Of a DNA stretch of 14,088 nt, positions 7,540 through 14,088 are shown in pieces; position 1 is the stretch's first letter; every line of letters begins with the position of its first letter. Below the pieces are notes generated by a model, which ran no database searches, was not told the origin of the DNA, and saw only the letters and a list, made by a program, of their open reading frames with translations. The position numbers and the translations under genes were made by a program. Origin of the DNA: Chloroflexota bacterium (GTDB lineage: Bacteria > Chloroflexota > Dehalococcoidia > SZUA-161 > SpSt-899); the NCBI GenBank assembly GCA_018657655.1, contig JABHWQ010000248.1, forward strand, positions 1-14,088, in the 5' to 3' direction.

Positions 7540-7598
7540 AGGAACCAATATCAGTAGTATTTGTTTTCGTATTTTATCAGGATAAATCCATAAACGTT

Positions 7599-7625
7599 TA
7601 GACAACAATGCGATATCGTTGTCTA
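7599..7625. repeat. 8-bp inverted repeat (potential hairpin)
   Basis: TAGACAAC (7599-7606) and GTTGTCTA (7618-7625) flank an 11-base loop. No T-tract follows, so it is not a standard terminator. It may mark the 3' end of the upstream transcript. The rest of the 7540-7744 gap shows nothing I can name. Confidence 0.4.
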
Positions 7626-7744
7626 GGCGCATCGTTCCATTAGTTACGTGCCACCATCGCCATATCCCATTTTTGTACTTTGGGAAGTCTCTCGTGACAT
7701 GGCAGACGAACCACTCCATTTTGGAAATCCCCTCGTACTTCGAA

Positions 7745-7773
7745 TTGAAACTACCTTCATGCACTGCTATAAT
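7745..7773 (+). promoter_or_regulatory. Strong sigma70-like promoter of the collagen-like lipoprotein gene
   Basis: TTGAAA (7745-7750), a 17-bp spacer and a perfect TATAAT (7768-7773). The predicted start near 7780 leaves a short leader carrying GGAGGAA before the GTG at 7817. Confidence 0.75.
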
Positions 7774-7816
7774 CATAGCCAACTATCATAAATCCTGAAG
7801 CCGGAGGAATTTAACA

Positions 7817-8539
7817 GTGAAAAAAACTGCCCTCACATTATTGCTCATTACGCTGGCATTATTTATGTCAACTTTTATATACGGCTGCTCTAGTGACGGA
7901 GGTGCCACAGGGGAACCCGGAACCGCAGGCGCTCAAGGCCCAAAAGGGGACACAGGAGATATCGGTCCAGTAGGACCCCAGGGACCGGAAGGTAAAAGTG
8001 GTGATGCGCTGGCATTCCCTGATGGTTTCGATGGTGTAACCTCAATAATCCGCGGATCTCTATTCTCATCCCCATACACCATTCCAGCAGGCAAAACACT
8101 ATACATAAACAACATCAATAACGATGGATGGACACCCAATAACCTCAAGGTTGACGGAATAGCAGTTGCACCTATCTCCGGTTTTAACTCCTACCAACTG
8201 CCAATAGTCGTAGCTGATGGACAGACTCTTTCCGCAGAGCTTCGCGAGAACTCATCGGACATCGTTTTTAATGGTTTCCTTGTAGATACCAGCATCACTC
8301 CAATCACTCAAAACAACCTTGTCAATATGCCTTATGCCGTACCTAATGGAAAAACCCTTTACATTAACCACCTGAATCCTGATTTTATATCGTATACTGA
8401 GCTAATGGTCGATGGCACTACGGTTTGCTCTATAACCAAATTTTATTCGTGCCAGCATCCAATCGTTGTAAATGAAGGTCAGGTTATCTCCACCGATCCA
8501 CACAACATTACCATCAATGGTTACCTAATGGATAATTGA
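7817..8539 (+). CDS. Collagen-like lipoprotein with a duplicated C-terminal domain
   Basis: A 240-residue exported protein. The signal peptide ends in a lipobox-like FIYGC with Cys 24 as the lipidated residue. Residues 29-64 are an unbroken Gly-X-Y run (about 12 triplets, with GPKGDTGDIGPVGPQGPEG), long enough to form a short collagen triple helix and so a trimer. Two related domains of about 80 residues follow. Domain A (about 79-157) and domain B (about 165-240) share PYTIPAGKTLYIN/PYAVPNGKTLYIN (86/172), KVDGIAV/MVDGTTV (111/197), PIVVADGQTLS/PIVVNEGQVIS (129/215) and FNGFLVD/INGYLMD. The offset is a constant 86 residues for the first three blocks. The domains look beta-rich; I do not recognise the family. 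The GTG start is chosen because GGAGGAA lies upstream and the signal peptide begins there. Function is unknown; a cell-surface role is inferred. Confidence 0.88.
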   Translation: MKKTALTLLLITLALFMSTFIYGCSSDGGATGEPGTAGAQGPKGDTGDIGPVGPQGPEGKSGDALAFPDGFDGVTSIIRGSLFSSPYTIPAGKTLYINNINNDGWTPNNLKVDGIAVAPISGFNSYQLPIVVADGQTLSAELRENSSDIVFNGFLVDTSITPITQNNLVNMPYAVPNGKTLYINHLNPDFISYTELMVDGTTVCSITKFYSCQHPIVVNEGQVISTDPHNITINGYLMDN

Positions 8540-8576
8540 TAGTAATATCTCACCCAATACTGCGGTCAAGGAAGAG

Positions 8577-8951
8577 ATGCTTGAGTTTGCCAGGAAATGG
8601 GGCCCCCAGCCATTTCATCTTGATGAGGAGGCAGCTCGTTCTTATCCCAGCGGAGAATTGACAGCGCCCTCAGGGTATATGCTGGGCATCACTACTTTGC
8701 TGCTCGCTCGTATGAATCCTCCCAAAGTAGCAGTATTAGCCAATCTGGAGTATGAGAGAACCAAACTTCCAGTAGCGGTTCGTGCTGGTGACGAACTCAT
8801 TATGAGAATGGAGCACCTCGAAAAACGAGAATCGCAGAGCAGACCTGACCGCGGAATTGTTCGCACTCTAATGGAGGTCAAGAACCAGCACGATCAAATA
8901 GTGCTTAGCTCTGTTGGTCTTGGTTTGGTGGCAAGACGGAAAACCAAGTGA
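8577..8951 (+). CDS. MaoC-type hotdog-fold protein, short and lacking the usual Asp
   Basis: The 124 residues read EFARKWGPQPFHLDEEAA near the N-terminus, the signature of MaoC-like (R-specific enoyl-CoA hydratase) domains, then an AGDEL turn and a C-terminal strand VLSSVGLGLVARR. The family usually has D-x4-H (as in WDPQPFHLD); here the Asp position is Gly and only the His remains. The usual first 15-20 residues before this motif are missing from the ATG. The reading frame is open back to 8529 but offers only ATT or ATA as earlier starts. AAGGA lies four bases before the ATG. It may be a non-catalytic or altered hotdog protein, perhaps a subunit with the PaaI-type protein that follows 13 bp downstream. 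It lies 37 bp after the lipoprotein and may be cotranscribed. Confidence 0.75.
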   Translation: MLEFARKWGPQPFHLDEEAARSYPSGELTAPSGYMLGITTLLLARMNPPKVAVLANLEYERTKLPVAVRAGDELIMRMEHLEKRESQSRPDRGIVRTLMEVKNQHDQIVLSSVGLGLVARRKTK

Positions 8952-8964
8952 AGAAGGTGTTTAT

Positions 8965-9399
8965 ATGTCGGATGAATTGGTAAAAATAATTTCATCAAAA
9001 TTACCTGAACAATCAAATATAGATATACCTCCAAAAATATTTGTGGATATGGAGGGAGAGTACATAGACTACGAGGAAGGGAAATCGCTCACTGCAAGAT
9101 TTCCGGTAAAAGAACGATATCAGAATCCACTTAGAGCGATGCAGGGAGGCATGATAGTTGCCGCTATGGACAACACGTTCGGGCCTTTGAGTTATATGGT
9201 CGGCCCCCCAAGTGTTACTGCGCATATCAATGCAACATATATACGCTCGGTTACAGCAAAAGACAAGTTTATTGATGTGACCGCAATGGTCGTTGAAGTA
9301 ACCAAAAGTATGCTCCACATGCGAGCCGAGGTTAGAAATCTTGATGGCGATTTAGTAGCTATCAGTCAATTAATCAACTATTTTGTAAAACCAGCATAG
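8965..9399 (+). CDS. PaaI-type hotdog thioesterase
   Basis: 144 residues from ATG 8965, which has AAGGTG six bases upstream. An in-frame start at 8914 would run through the preceding gene and is less likely. The core NPLRAMQGGMIVAAMDNTFGPLSY (54-77) matches the 4HBT/PaaI motif, in which a GG turn leads into the central helix carrying the catalytic acid (D69). The His of the common HGG is Gln here, a variant I believe is frequent in this family. THINATYIRS-like residues (86-95) and the C-terminal strands complete a single hotdog domain. It probably hydrolyses acyl-CoA thioesters in the cytoplasm; the acyl group is unknown. It lies 13 bp after the MaoC-like gene, so the two hotdog proteins are probably made together. 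Confidence 0.85.
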   Translation: MSDELVKIISSKLPEQSNIDIPPKIFVDMEGEYIDYEEGKSLTARFPVKERYQNPLRAMQGGMIVAAMDNTFGPLSYMVGPPSVTAHINATYIRSVTAKDKFIDVTAMVVEVTKSMLHMRAEVRNLDGDLVAISQLINYFVKPA

Positions 9400-9517
9400 T
9401 ATCATTTAAGTGGATTTGATAACATTTTATACAGATGAATCGAGTCATACTTAGACAACCAATACCCGAAGCTGGCCTAAGCCCAAAGACAACCGACTAT
9501 GTATGCTGATAGAGATG

Positions 9518-10153
9518 TTATGCTGCTTCCCTGGTGTCTTCATTCTTTCGAAAATGGCAATAGATGTACGGTTGTCTGACGCCTAATGGAGTTACGTGCT
9601 CTTGTTGAAGATTCTGTATGAGGTGGAAACCTTCTTCGAATTCATGACATAACGAGTCAGGTGTATATCGAACCAGATCTAATCCACTACATTTCGGGGG
9701 AGCTTCGGGACTGAAGGTTGCGATTATAAGATTCCCGTTTGGCTTGAGAGATTGCCATACGGCATTAAAATACGTATTTCGATCCTCGGGACTGGTGAGG
9801 AAATGAAAAACAGCTCGATCATGCCATAAATCGTATTGGTTGGGCGGAGGCGTATATTTAGTGACATCAGCTTCAATCCAAGTGACTTCACTAGATCGAT
9901 TGCCTAATCGATTCTTGGCAATTTCGATGGCATATGAGGAGAGATCGAGAATGGTAACGTTGTCAAATCCTCTATCAAGCAGATCATCCACCAAAGTTGA
10001 ACAGCCGCCTCCAATATCAATAATTTGTGCGGACTGCTCCAACGCAATCTCCTCGATAAATTGTAGCGAATTCTCCAAGTGGGGTCGATACCAGCCCACT
10101 TGAGAAGGATCTGTATGCTGATATACGTTGTCCCAATGTGATTTGCGCTCCAT
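9518..10153 (-). CDS. Class I SAM-dependent methyltransferase (stand-alone)
   Basis: 211 residues from ATG 10153-10151, chosen over the TTG at 10171 because AGAGGTG precedes it and the family starts at HWDNVY. The N-terminus has WDNVYQHTDPSQVGWYRPH, motif I is IIDIGGGCSTLVDDLL (44-59), D70 follows strand 2, and WHDRAVFHFL (110-119) is the strand-4 block. Near the C-terminus come KCSGLDLVRY and HVTPLGVRQPYIYCHFR. These blocks define a widespread but uncharacterised methyltransferase family; I know of no proven substrate. It is unrelated in detail to the tandem pair at 3403-4998. It has its own promoter upstream. Confidence 0.9.
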   Translation of the reverse strand: MERKSHWDNVYQHTDPSQVGWYRPHLENSLQFIEEIALEQSAQIIDIGGGCSTLVDDLLDRGFDNVTILDLSSYAIEIAKNRLGNRSSEVTWIEADVTKYTPPPNQYDLWHDRAVFHFLTSPEDRNTYFNAVWQSLKPNGNLIIATFSPEAPPKCSGLDLVRYTPDSLCHEFEEGFHLIQNLQQEHVTPLGVRQPYIYCHFRKNEDTREAA

Positions 10154-10184
10154 CTCATCACCTCTGACCAAATACTATACGGCT

Positions 10185-10212
10185 ATTATAGACCAACCAT
10201 TGGTGAAGGCAA
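10185..10212 (-). promoter_or_regulatory. Sigma70-like promoter of the stand-alone methyltransferase
   Basis: On the minus strand TTGCCT (10212-10207), a 16-bp spacer and a perfect TATAAT (10190-10185). A 7-bp inverted repeat, AACCATT (10195-10201) with AATGGTT (10217-10223), covers the spacer and -35 side and could be an operator half-site pair. Confidence 0.6.
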
Positions 10213-10293
10213 ATCTAATGGTTTTCACTGAAGACATCCTTTGTATCAATTTACACGGTATAGCAAGTTGATTGACACGACTAACCATCGCGG

Positions 10294-12129
10294 CTAGTTT
10301 TTAGTTTTGGCATGTTTCCCTTTGCAGCCCTCTTCCCAGCGCTGTAATCCGCACCCGCTACAAGACCCGCCACGGCAATCAACAGTCTCTTCCTCTTCAA
10401 TGGCGCGCGCATACTCTCGCTTAAGAAATTCGATACTCACGCCTGTGTCGATGTGAGCCCAAGGCAGAGCTTCATCAAGCGCTCGTTCCCCAACATAACT
10501 CATGGGATCTATCCCGCATTCATCAAAAGACTGCATCCATTTATCGAAATCAAAGAGTTCATTCCAAGCATCGAAGATACAACCTTTCTGCCAGGCCATA
10601 TGAATGACCTTCCCCAACCGCCGATCTCCTCTAGACATTACCCCTTCGAGCAGGCTTACCTGAGGATCATGCCAGGAAAGTTTGGATTCGGCTTTGCGAA
10701 TTCCGTGTTTTAGAATGTCCTGTTTTGCTGACAGGTCTTCTTCAGAGCTTTGTGCTACCCACTGAAATGGGGTATGAGCTTTGGGAATAAGCGTGGAAAC
10801 ATTGACCCGAATGTTCGGTTTCCTTCCATTTACCCCCTTGATCTGCCGTACTCGTCTAACCAGATCGACAATACCTGTTACGTCTTGCTCAGCCTCCGTT
10901 GGCAGACCAATCATGAAATACAATTTGAAGTTACGCCATCCGTGATCAAGTGCAAGCGCAATACACTGTATGATATCCTCTTCCGTTACCCCTTTGTTTA
11001 TGACGCGGCGCATTCGAGCTGTACCGGCCTCTGGCGCGAACGTCAAACCGGTTTTTCGCTGTCCCTGAATTGACCTGGCCAGTTCTATTGAAAACGCATC
11101 AGGTCTGAGGCTAGGCAAAGATATATTAAGATGATGACCCCTGTATTTCTCCGAAATAGAAGTAACTAATTCCGTAATACCGGAATAATCGCTGGTACTC
11201 AGAGAAAGCAATGATATTTCTTCATATCCGCAATTAGTTTCAATCTCATCCACGGCGCTGACAATCTCGGAAACCGAACGTTCCCGTACTGGCCGATAAA
11301 TAATACTCGCCTGGCAAAAACGGCAGCCCCTGGTGCAACCGCGCTGGATCTCAACCGCTCCCCTGTCATGCGTAACCTCGATGAACGGAATGATAGGGCG
11401 AGTGAGCGGCGCAGGTAATTCGGATACAATCCTTCGTTCAATAACCTCTTTGGCTTCCGGGGCTATCGGTATAATAGATTCGAAGCTTCCATCGGGTTTA
11501 TATTCAACTCGATACAAAGCAGGTACATAGATACCCCTAATCTGAGCAATGGATCGAAGCAACTCATCTTTTGAACCCGATCCACCTTTCTTCCAGAGAG
11601 CCGCGGCATCGATCAGTTCCAGGATGACCTCTTCCCCTTCGCCGATAACAAAGGCATCGATGAAATCCGACATGGGTTCAGGGTTTAGAGCGCAGCTACC
11701 GCCAGCAATAACCAGGGGTAACGATTCGTTTCGGTCTTCAGACCTAACCGGGAGGCCAGCCAAATCGAGCATGTTCAGCACATTAGTGTAGGATAACTCA
11801 TAACCCAGCGAAAAGCCTATTACATCGAAATCTCTCAAAGGATGCTTTGTTTCCAAGCTAAAGAGAGGGATCGATGATTGACGAATCTGCGATGCCATGT
11901 CTACCCACGGAGCAAAAACCCGCTCAGCCAGTACATCGGGGCGTTTATTTAACAGATCGTACAGTGTGGCTATCCCCATATTAGACATACCGATCTCGTA
12001 TGCATCCGGATAGGCCAGGACAATCTTAGTATCAATTGCATCCCAATCTTTGATGATACTATTCCATTCCCCTCCCGTGTAACGGCCAGGACGGGTTACG
12101 TTGTGCAAAACTCTGTTTAAATCCAACAT
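10294..12129 (-). CDS. TIGR03960-like radical SAM protein with B12-binding-like N-terminal domain
   Basis: A 611-residue protein. The N-terminal part (about 1-230) resembles a cobalamin-binding domain (IVLAYPDAYEIGMSNMG at 36-52, FDVIGFSLGYELSYTNVLNML, VIAGGSCALNPEP). The classical DxHxxG is DAYEIG here, so the base-off His is replaced by Tyr. The radical SAM cluster is C265-x3-C269-x2-C272 in IQRGCTRGCRFCQ; later come EISLLSLSTSDYSG, FAPEAGTARMRRVINKG and YFMIGLPTE, all typical of the TIGR03960 family. The C-terminal tail has four Cys (585, 590, 593, 602) in DCRGGSCSGCGLQRWEEGC and may hold a second metal site. The reaction is unknown. The usual partner (TIGR03936/DUF2344) is absent downstream. 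The ATG at 12129 has GAAGGAAA upstream. Confidence 0.9.
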   Translation of the reverse strand: MLDLNRVLHNVTRPGRYTGGEWNSIIKDWDAIDTKIVLAYPDAYEIGMSNMGIATLYDLLNKRPDVLAERVFAPWVDMASQIRQSSIPLFSLETKHPLRDFDVIGFSLGYELSYTNVLNMLDLAGLPVRSEDRNESLPLVIAGGSCALNPEPMSDFIDAFVIGEGEEVILELIDAAALWKKGGSGSKDELLRSIAQIRGIYVPALYRVEYKPDGSFESIIPIAPEAKEVIERRIVSELPAPLTRPIIPFIEVTHDRGAVEIQRGCTRGCRFCQASIIYRPVRERSVSEIVSAVDEIETNCGYEEISLLSLSTSDYSGITELVTSISEKYRGHHLNISLPSLRPDAFSIELARSIQGQRKTGLTFAPEAGTARMRRVINKGVTEEDIIQCIALALDHGWRNFKLYFMIGLPTEAEQDVTGIVDLVRRVRQIKGVNGRKPNIRVNVSTLIPKAHTPFQWVAQSSEEDLSAKQDILKHGIRKAESKLSWHDPQVSLLEGVMSRGDRRLGKVIHMAWQKGCIFDAWNELFDFDKWMQSFDECGIDPMSYVGERALDEALPWAHIDTGVSIEFLKREYARAIEEEETVDCRGGSCSGCGLQRWEEGCKGKHAKTKN

Positions 12130-12158
12130 ATACAGTTTCCTTCAAATTAAGCCTGAAT

Positions 12159-12188
12159 ATTATAGCCGCTGAATCGGATCAAGCGCAA
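12159..12188 (-). promoter_or_regulatory. Probable promoter of the radical SAM gene
   Basis: On the minus strand TTGCGC (12188-12183), an 18-bp spacer and a perfect TATAAT (12164-12159). The start would be near 12152, giving a leader of about 23 nt. Confidence 0.55.
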
Positions 12189-12214
12189 ATCAGGCATCTG
12201 CTTTAAAACTAGGG

Positions 12215-12243
12215 TTGAAAAAGTTTCACCTGGACAGTACAAT
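12215..12243 (+). promoter_or_regulatory. Sigma70-like promoter of the small membrane protein gene
   Basis: TTGAAA (12215-12220), a 17-bp spacer and TACAAT (12238-12243), firing away from the radical SAM promoter in the same 150-bp gap. Confidence 0.65.
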
Positions 12244-12281
12244 CGAAGCATAGTAAAACGAACCTTAGCGGGAGAACATTG

Positions 12282-12575
12282 ATGGGCAAGAAAATATATC
12301 AATCTGGAGACAGATACGCCAAGCAGGGTAGCCAGCCAAAGAAGAAACGCTCCCAGAAACCCAGGCCTCAAATCAACGCCAGCGGTGCTTCTCCGCAAGC
12401 AACTGTGGCAGAACGTTCTACAAGGAGAGTACTACAGTCATCGCCACCTGCTACCAGGCAAGCAGCGTCTGCAAAAGCTTCCGTATACGGATATGTATTC
12501 TCTGATTTAAAAAGAACCGGGATATTTGCCGCGATAGCGTTTGTCATACTCATCATACTGGCCATTATACTTTAG
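12282..12575 (+). CDS. Small basic protein with C-terminal membrane anchor, unknown function
   Basis: 97 residues from ATG 12282, with GGGAG seven bases upstream; the TTG just before is not needed. The first 75 residues are hydrophilic and very basic, with QPKKKRSQKPRP near 19-30 and Ser/Ala/Pro-rich sequence, probably disordered. The last 20 or so (TGIFAAIAFVILIILAIIL) form one membrane helix, so the protein would be tail-anchored with the basic part in the cytoplasm. I do not recognise a family. A well-placed promoter and ribosome binding site support it as a real gene. Its stop overlaps the end of the convergent gene by 11 bp, so the two mRNAs would share complementary 3' ends. Confidence 0.72.
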   Translation: MGKKIYQSGDRYAKQGSQPKKKRSQKPRPQINASGASPQATVAERSTRRVLQSSPPATRQAASAKASVYGYVFSDLKRTGIFAAIAFVILIILAIIL

Positions 12576-13359
12576 GGCCTCTTTCGTCTGTCTTTACTAT
12601 AAATAAATCCTTGCCACCTTCTTTTGAACTGGCCCCGATTTTGGGCAGCATTGCGTGCGAGAATTCACCCTTTTTCTTTTTCGAAGATGATAGATTTTGG
12701 ATGTTGTCTTTTATTTCAGCCAGTTTTCCCTCTGCCTCTTTTGAACCCACCTCTACTATTACGCCACTTACCCCAGCTTCAAATAGCAATTCCAAATCAG
12801 CCCTATTCTCCGGTAAGGGCACCAACGCCGGCTTGTCAGCCAAAGCAAGTAGCCTCCCATAATTCATAAGCTGTTTAATACTCAAATGATCAGATTTTCC
12901 CTTCCCAGTAATTAGCAGGGCATCAACCTGAATTACCTCGATTGCTTCAGCGAGACCATCCTCCCAATATGAGTCGACCTCTAAAACCTTGCCTATTTTC
13001 TCATCATGCAATAACTGTGCCGGCAATTCGTAATTCACCACTATATAGTCGCAACCTGCCGCTGACAGGCTTTCAATATCCTCGATGTCGCCTGCTTTCA
13101 ATCGCACGCCCCATGGTGTTTTTCCCATCAAACCGCTTAGCTTAGAAATTGAGGCTAGCTGGTCGATAGGGTTTCTGATATCAAAGAGCAGCGCATCCGA
13201 TCCTCCCGAAATGGCTTGTCCCACCAAGTCAGAATCGTACTGATCCAGTAGGGCAACGAGTATCATGGGAGCGCTCTTAAACCTAGCTCTTTGACCAAAG
13301 CCAATCGGCTGGTCATTCCCGCGAGAAATCTGTTCCCGCTTTTTAACGAATTCGCTCAT
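12565..13359 (-). CDS. Putative (beta/alpha)8-barrel protein of unknown function
   Basis: 264 residues from ATG 13359 (AGGG upstream; the TTG at 13365 is less likely). The sequence alternates short hydrophobic strands and helices: APMILVALLD, SDALLFDIR, TPWGVRLKA, CDYIVVNYE, GKVLEVDS, VDALLITGKG, KPALVPLPE and SGVIVEVGS. Eight such strands at regular intervals fit a TIM barrel. The EAGVSGVIVEVG stretch near the end resembles the phosphate-binding end of IGPS- or NMO-like barrels, but I cannot name the family. The C-terminal tail (SSSKKKKGEF onward) is charged. The gene starts ten bases after the stop of the vWA gene, so the two are surely cotranscribed. The function is not known. Confidence 0.82.
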   Translation of the reverse strand: MSEFVKKREQISRGNDQPIGFGQRARFKSAPMILVALLDQYDSDLVGQAISGGSDALLFDIRNPIDQLASISKLSGLMGKTPWGVRLKAGDIEDIESLSAAGCDYIVVNYELPAQLLHDEKIGKVLEVDSYWEDGLAEAIEVIQVDALLITGKGKSDHLSIKQLMNYGRLLALADKPALVPLPENRADLELLFEAGVSGVIVEVGSKEAEGKLAEIKDNIQNLSSSKKKKGEFSHAMLPKIGASSKEGGKDLFIVKTDERGPKV

Positions 13360-13368
13360 ACTCAACCC

Positions 13369-14088
13369 TTATTTATTCACGGTTAGCCTTTTGATTGCCT
13401 GTCCCAGACCTTCAAGCGTAAGAGGAAACATAGGGAATATCTGTTCTATCATCTGTACAGTGGGATGCTTCCAGAAATGTTCTTCTTCAGGGTTCATCCA
13501 CACACAATGGGTAAAGTGATTCGCAAGTTCCTGGAGCCTGAGAATACCCGGCTTTTCGTTGCGTTCGTAGTAATAGATTGCTCCATATCTGTGTGTAAGC
13601 TCAGAGGTCGCCATCCGGCCATCACCTACCAGCACCACCTTATAATCGGAAGTGAAATTGCGGGTAAGCCACTCGGTCGGTATTCCATCGTCATGCTCAA
13701 TATCCTGATAGACGTTATCATAAATGCAATTGTGGAAGTAAAAGAATTTGAAATCCTTGAAATGGGAAACAGAGTGCGCCGCAGTAAACAACCGTGAGCA
13801 CAATCGAGCATAGGGTATCATCGAACCGCCAGTATCCATCATCAGCAGCAACTTGGTGGAATTGATCCGGCTGCGCATCCATTTGAGATCGATATCACCG
13901 GCATTACGGGCAGTTGAATCGATGGTACCTTCGATATCCAACTCTTCCTCGGGGCCAATCCGGCCAAGCTGACGTAATCCCCGTAAAGCAATTTTTATCT
14001 GTCTTACATCAAGGATCACATCACTGCGGTAGCCCTTGAACTGCCGCTTTTGCGCTATTTGAACTGCCCCCCTGCCCTTCGATTCCCC
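13369..14088 (-). CDS. vWA-domain (CoxE-like) protein, 5' end beyond the window
   Basis: The frame stays open to the right edge (239 codons visible), so the GTG at 14019 is not the true start. The visible part includes QIAQKRQFKGYRSD, then DIEGTIDSTARNAGDIDLKW, followed by the vWA domain with a MIDAS-like LLLMMDTGGSM (D-x-G-G-S instead of D-x-S-x-S). AHSVSHFKDFKFFYFHNCIYDNVY, VVLVGDGRMA and CVWMNPEEEHFWKHP follow, ending in IFPMFPLTLEGLGQAIKRL. This order matches the YeaD/CoxE-type vWA proteins that usually work beside a MoxR AAA+ ATPase in cofactor insertion or protein assembly. A MoxR gene would be expected to the right, outside the window. Downstream comes the barrel protein gene. Confidence 0.88.
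   Translation of the reverse strand, partial: GESKGRGAVQIAQKRQFKGYRSDVILDVRQIKIALRGLRQLGRIGPEEELDIEGTIDSTARNAGDIDLKWMRSRINSTKLLLMMDTGGSMIPYARLCSRLFTAAHSVSHFKDFKFFYFHNCIYDNVYQDIEHDDGIPTEWLTRNFTSDYKVVLVGDGRMATSELTHRYGAIYYYERNEKPGILRLQELANHFTHCVWMNPEEEHFWKHPTVQMIEQIFPMFPLTLEGLGQAIKRLTVNK

Noticed and set aside
7573..7586. Short palindrome TTTATC-AG-GATAAA downstream of the zinc-ribbon gene as a terminator
   Set aside because: The stem is AT-only apart from one pair, the loop is too tight and no T-tract follows.
7477..7782. Minus-strand ORF of 101 codons
   Set aside because: It overlaps the 3' end of the zinc-ribbon gene, shows no domain and no membrane or signal pattern, and runs across the strong plus-strand lipoprotein promoter; probably chance.
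7890..8148. Minus-strand ORFs opposite the lipoprotein, one rich in Pro and Gly
   Set aside because: They are the mirror of the Gly-X-Y codons on the plus strand and carry no start signal.
8914..8964. Upstream in-frame start for the PaaI-type protein
   Set aside because: It would overlap the MaoC-like gene by 38 bp, whereas ATG 8965 has a good ribosome binding site and leaves a usual family length.

Overview
The window looks like a chromosomal segment of moderate GC content from an anaerobic-type bacterium, most likely a member of the Chloroflexota (Dehalococcoidia-like). This rests on protein style: the ATP-type PEP carboxykinase remnant, the TIGR03960-type radical SAM protein and the vWA (CoxE-like) protein next to a lineage-specific barrel protein. 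No rRNA or other phylogenetic marker is present, so the assignment is tentative. No phage genes, transposase, tRNA, rRNA or CRISPR array were recognised.

Layout, left to right. (a) 1-435, minus strand: the 5' end of an ATP-dependent PEP carboxykinase gene, decayed by two frameshifts and an internal TGA. (b) 502-2951, minus strand: a compact drug-efflux-type operon, tetR > ABC ATPase > ABC-2 permease, with overlapping genes. It is preceded by a perfect 42-bp palindrome lying over the -10 box, start point and ribosome binding site of tetR, which is a textbook autorepression layout. (c) 2999-3402: a gap of about 400 bp without a credible protein gene. It holds a consensus minus-strand promoter (TTGACA-16-TATAAT) whose predicted start coincides with one arm of a perfect 16-bp inverted repeat. 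The other arm lies 119 bp downstream, so the predicted transcript is a roughly 150-nt RNA closed by a long terminal stem. I call this a candidate structured small RNA. Its overall shape is 6S-like, but the family is not established. (d) 3403-6974, minus strand: an operon of an ABC-F ATPase followed by two tandemly duplicated class I methyltransferases.

(e) 7117-9399, plus strand: a zinc-ribbon/DUF4234 membrane protein, a collagen-like lipoprotein with two copies of an 80-residue domain, a MaoC-type hotdog protein lacking its usual Asp, and a PaaI-type hotdog thioesterase. The first two have good sigma70-like promoters. (f) 9518-10153, minus strand: a stand-alone SAM methyltransferase with its own promoter. 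(g) 10294-12129, minus strand: a TIGR03960-like radical SAM protein, divergent from a small membrane-anchored basic protein (12282-12575, plus). (h) 12565-14088, minus strand: a (beta/alpha)8-like protein of unknown role, immediately downstream of a vWA-domain protein that runs off the right edge.

The best-supported functional units are the self-regulated efflux operon and the ABC-F/methyltransferase operon. The item most worth following up is the candidate structured RNA at 3181-3331, followed by the collagen-like lipoprotein.
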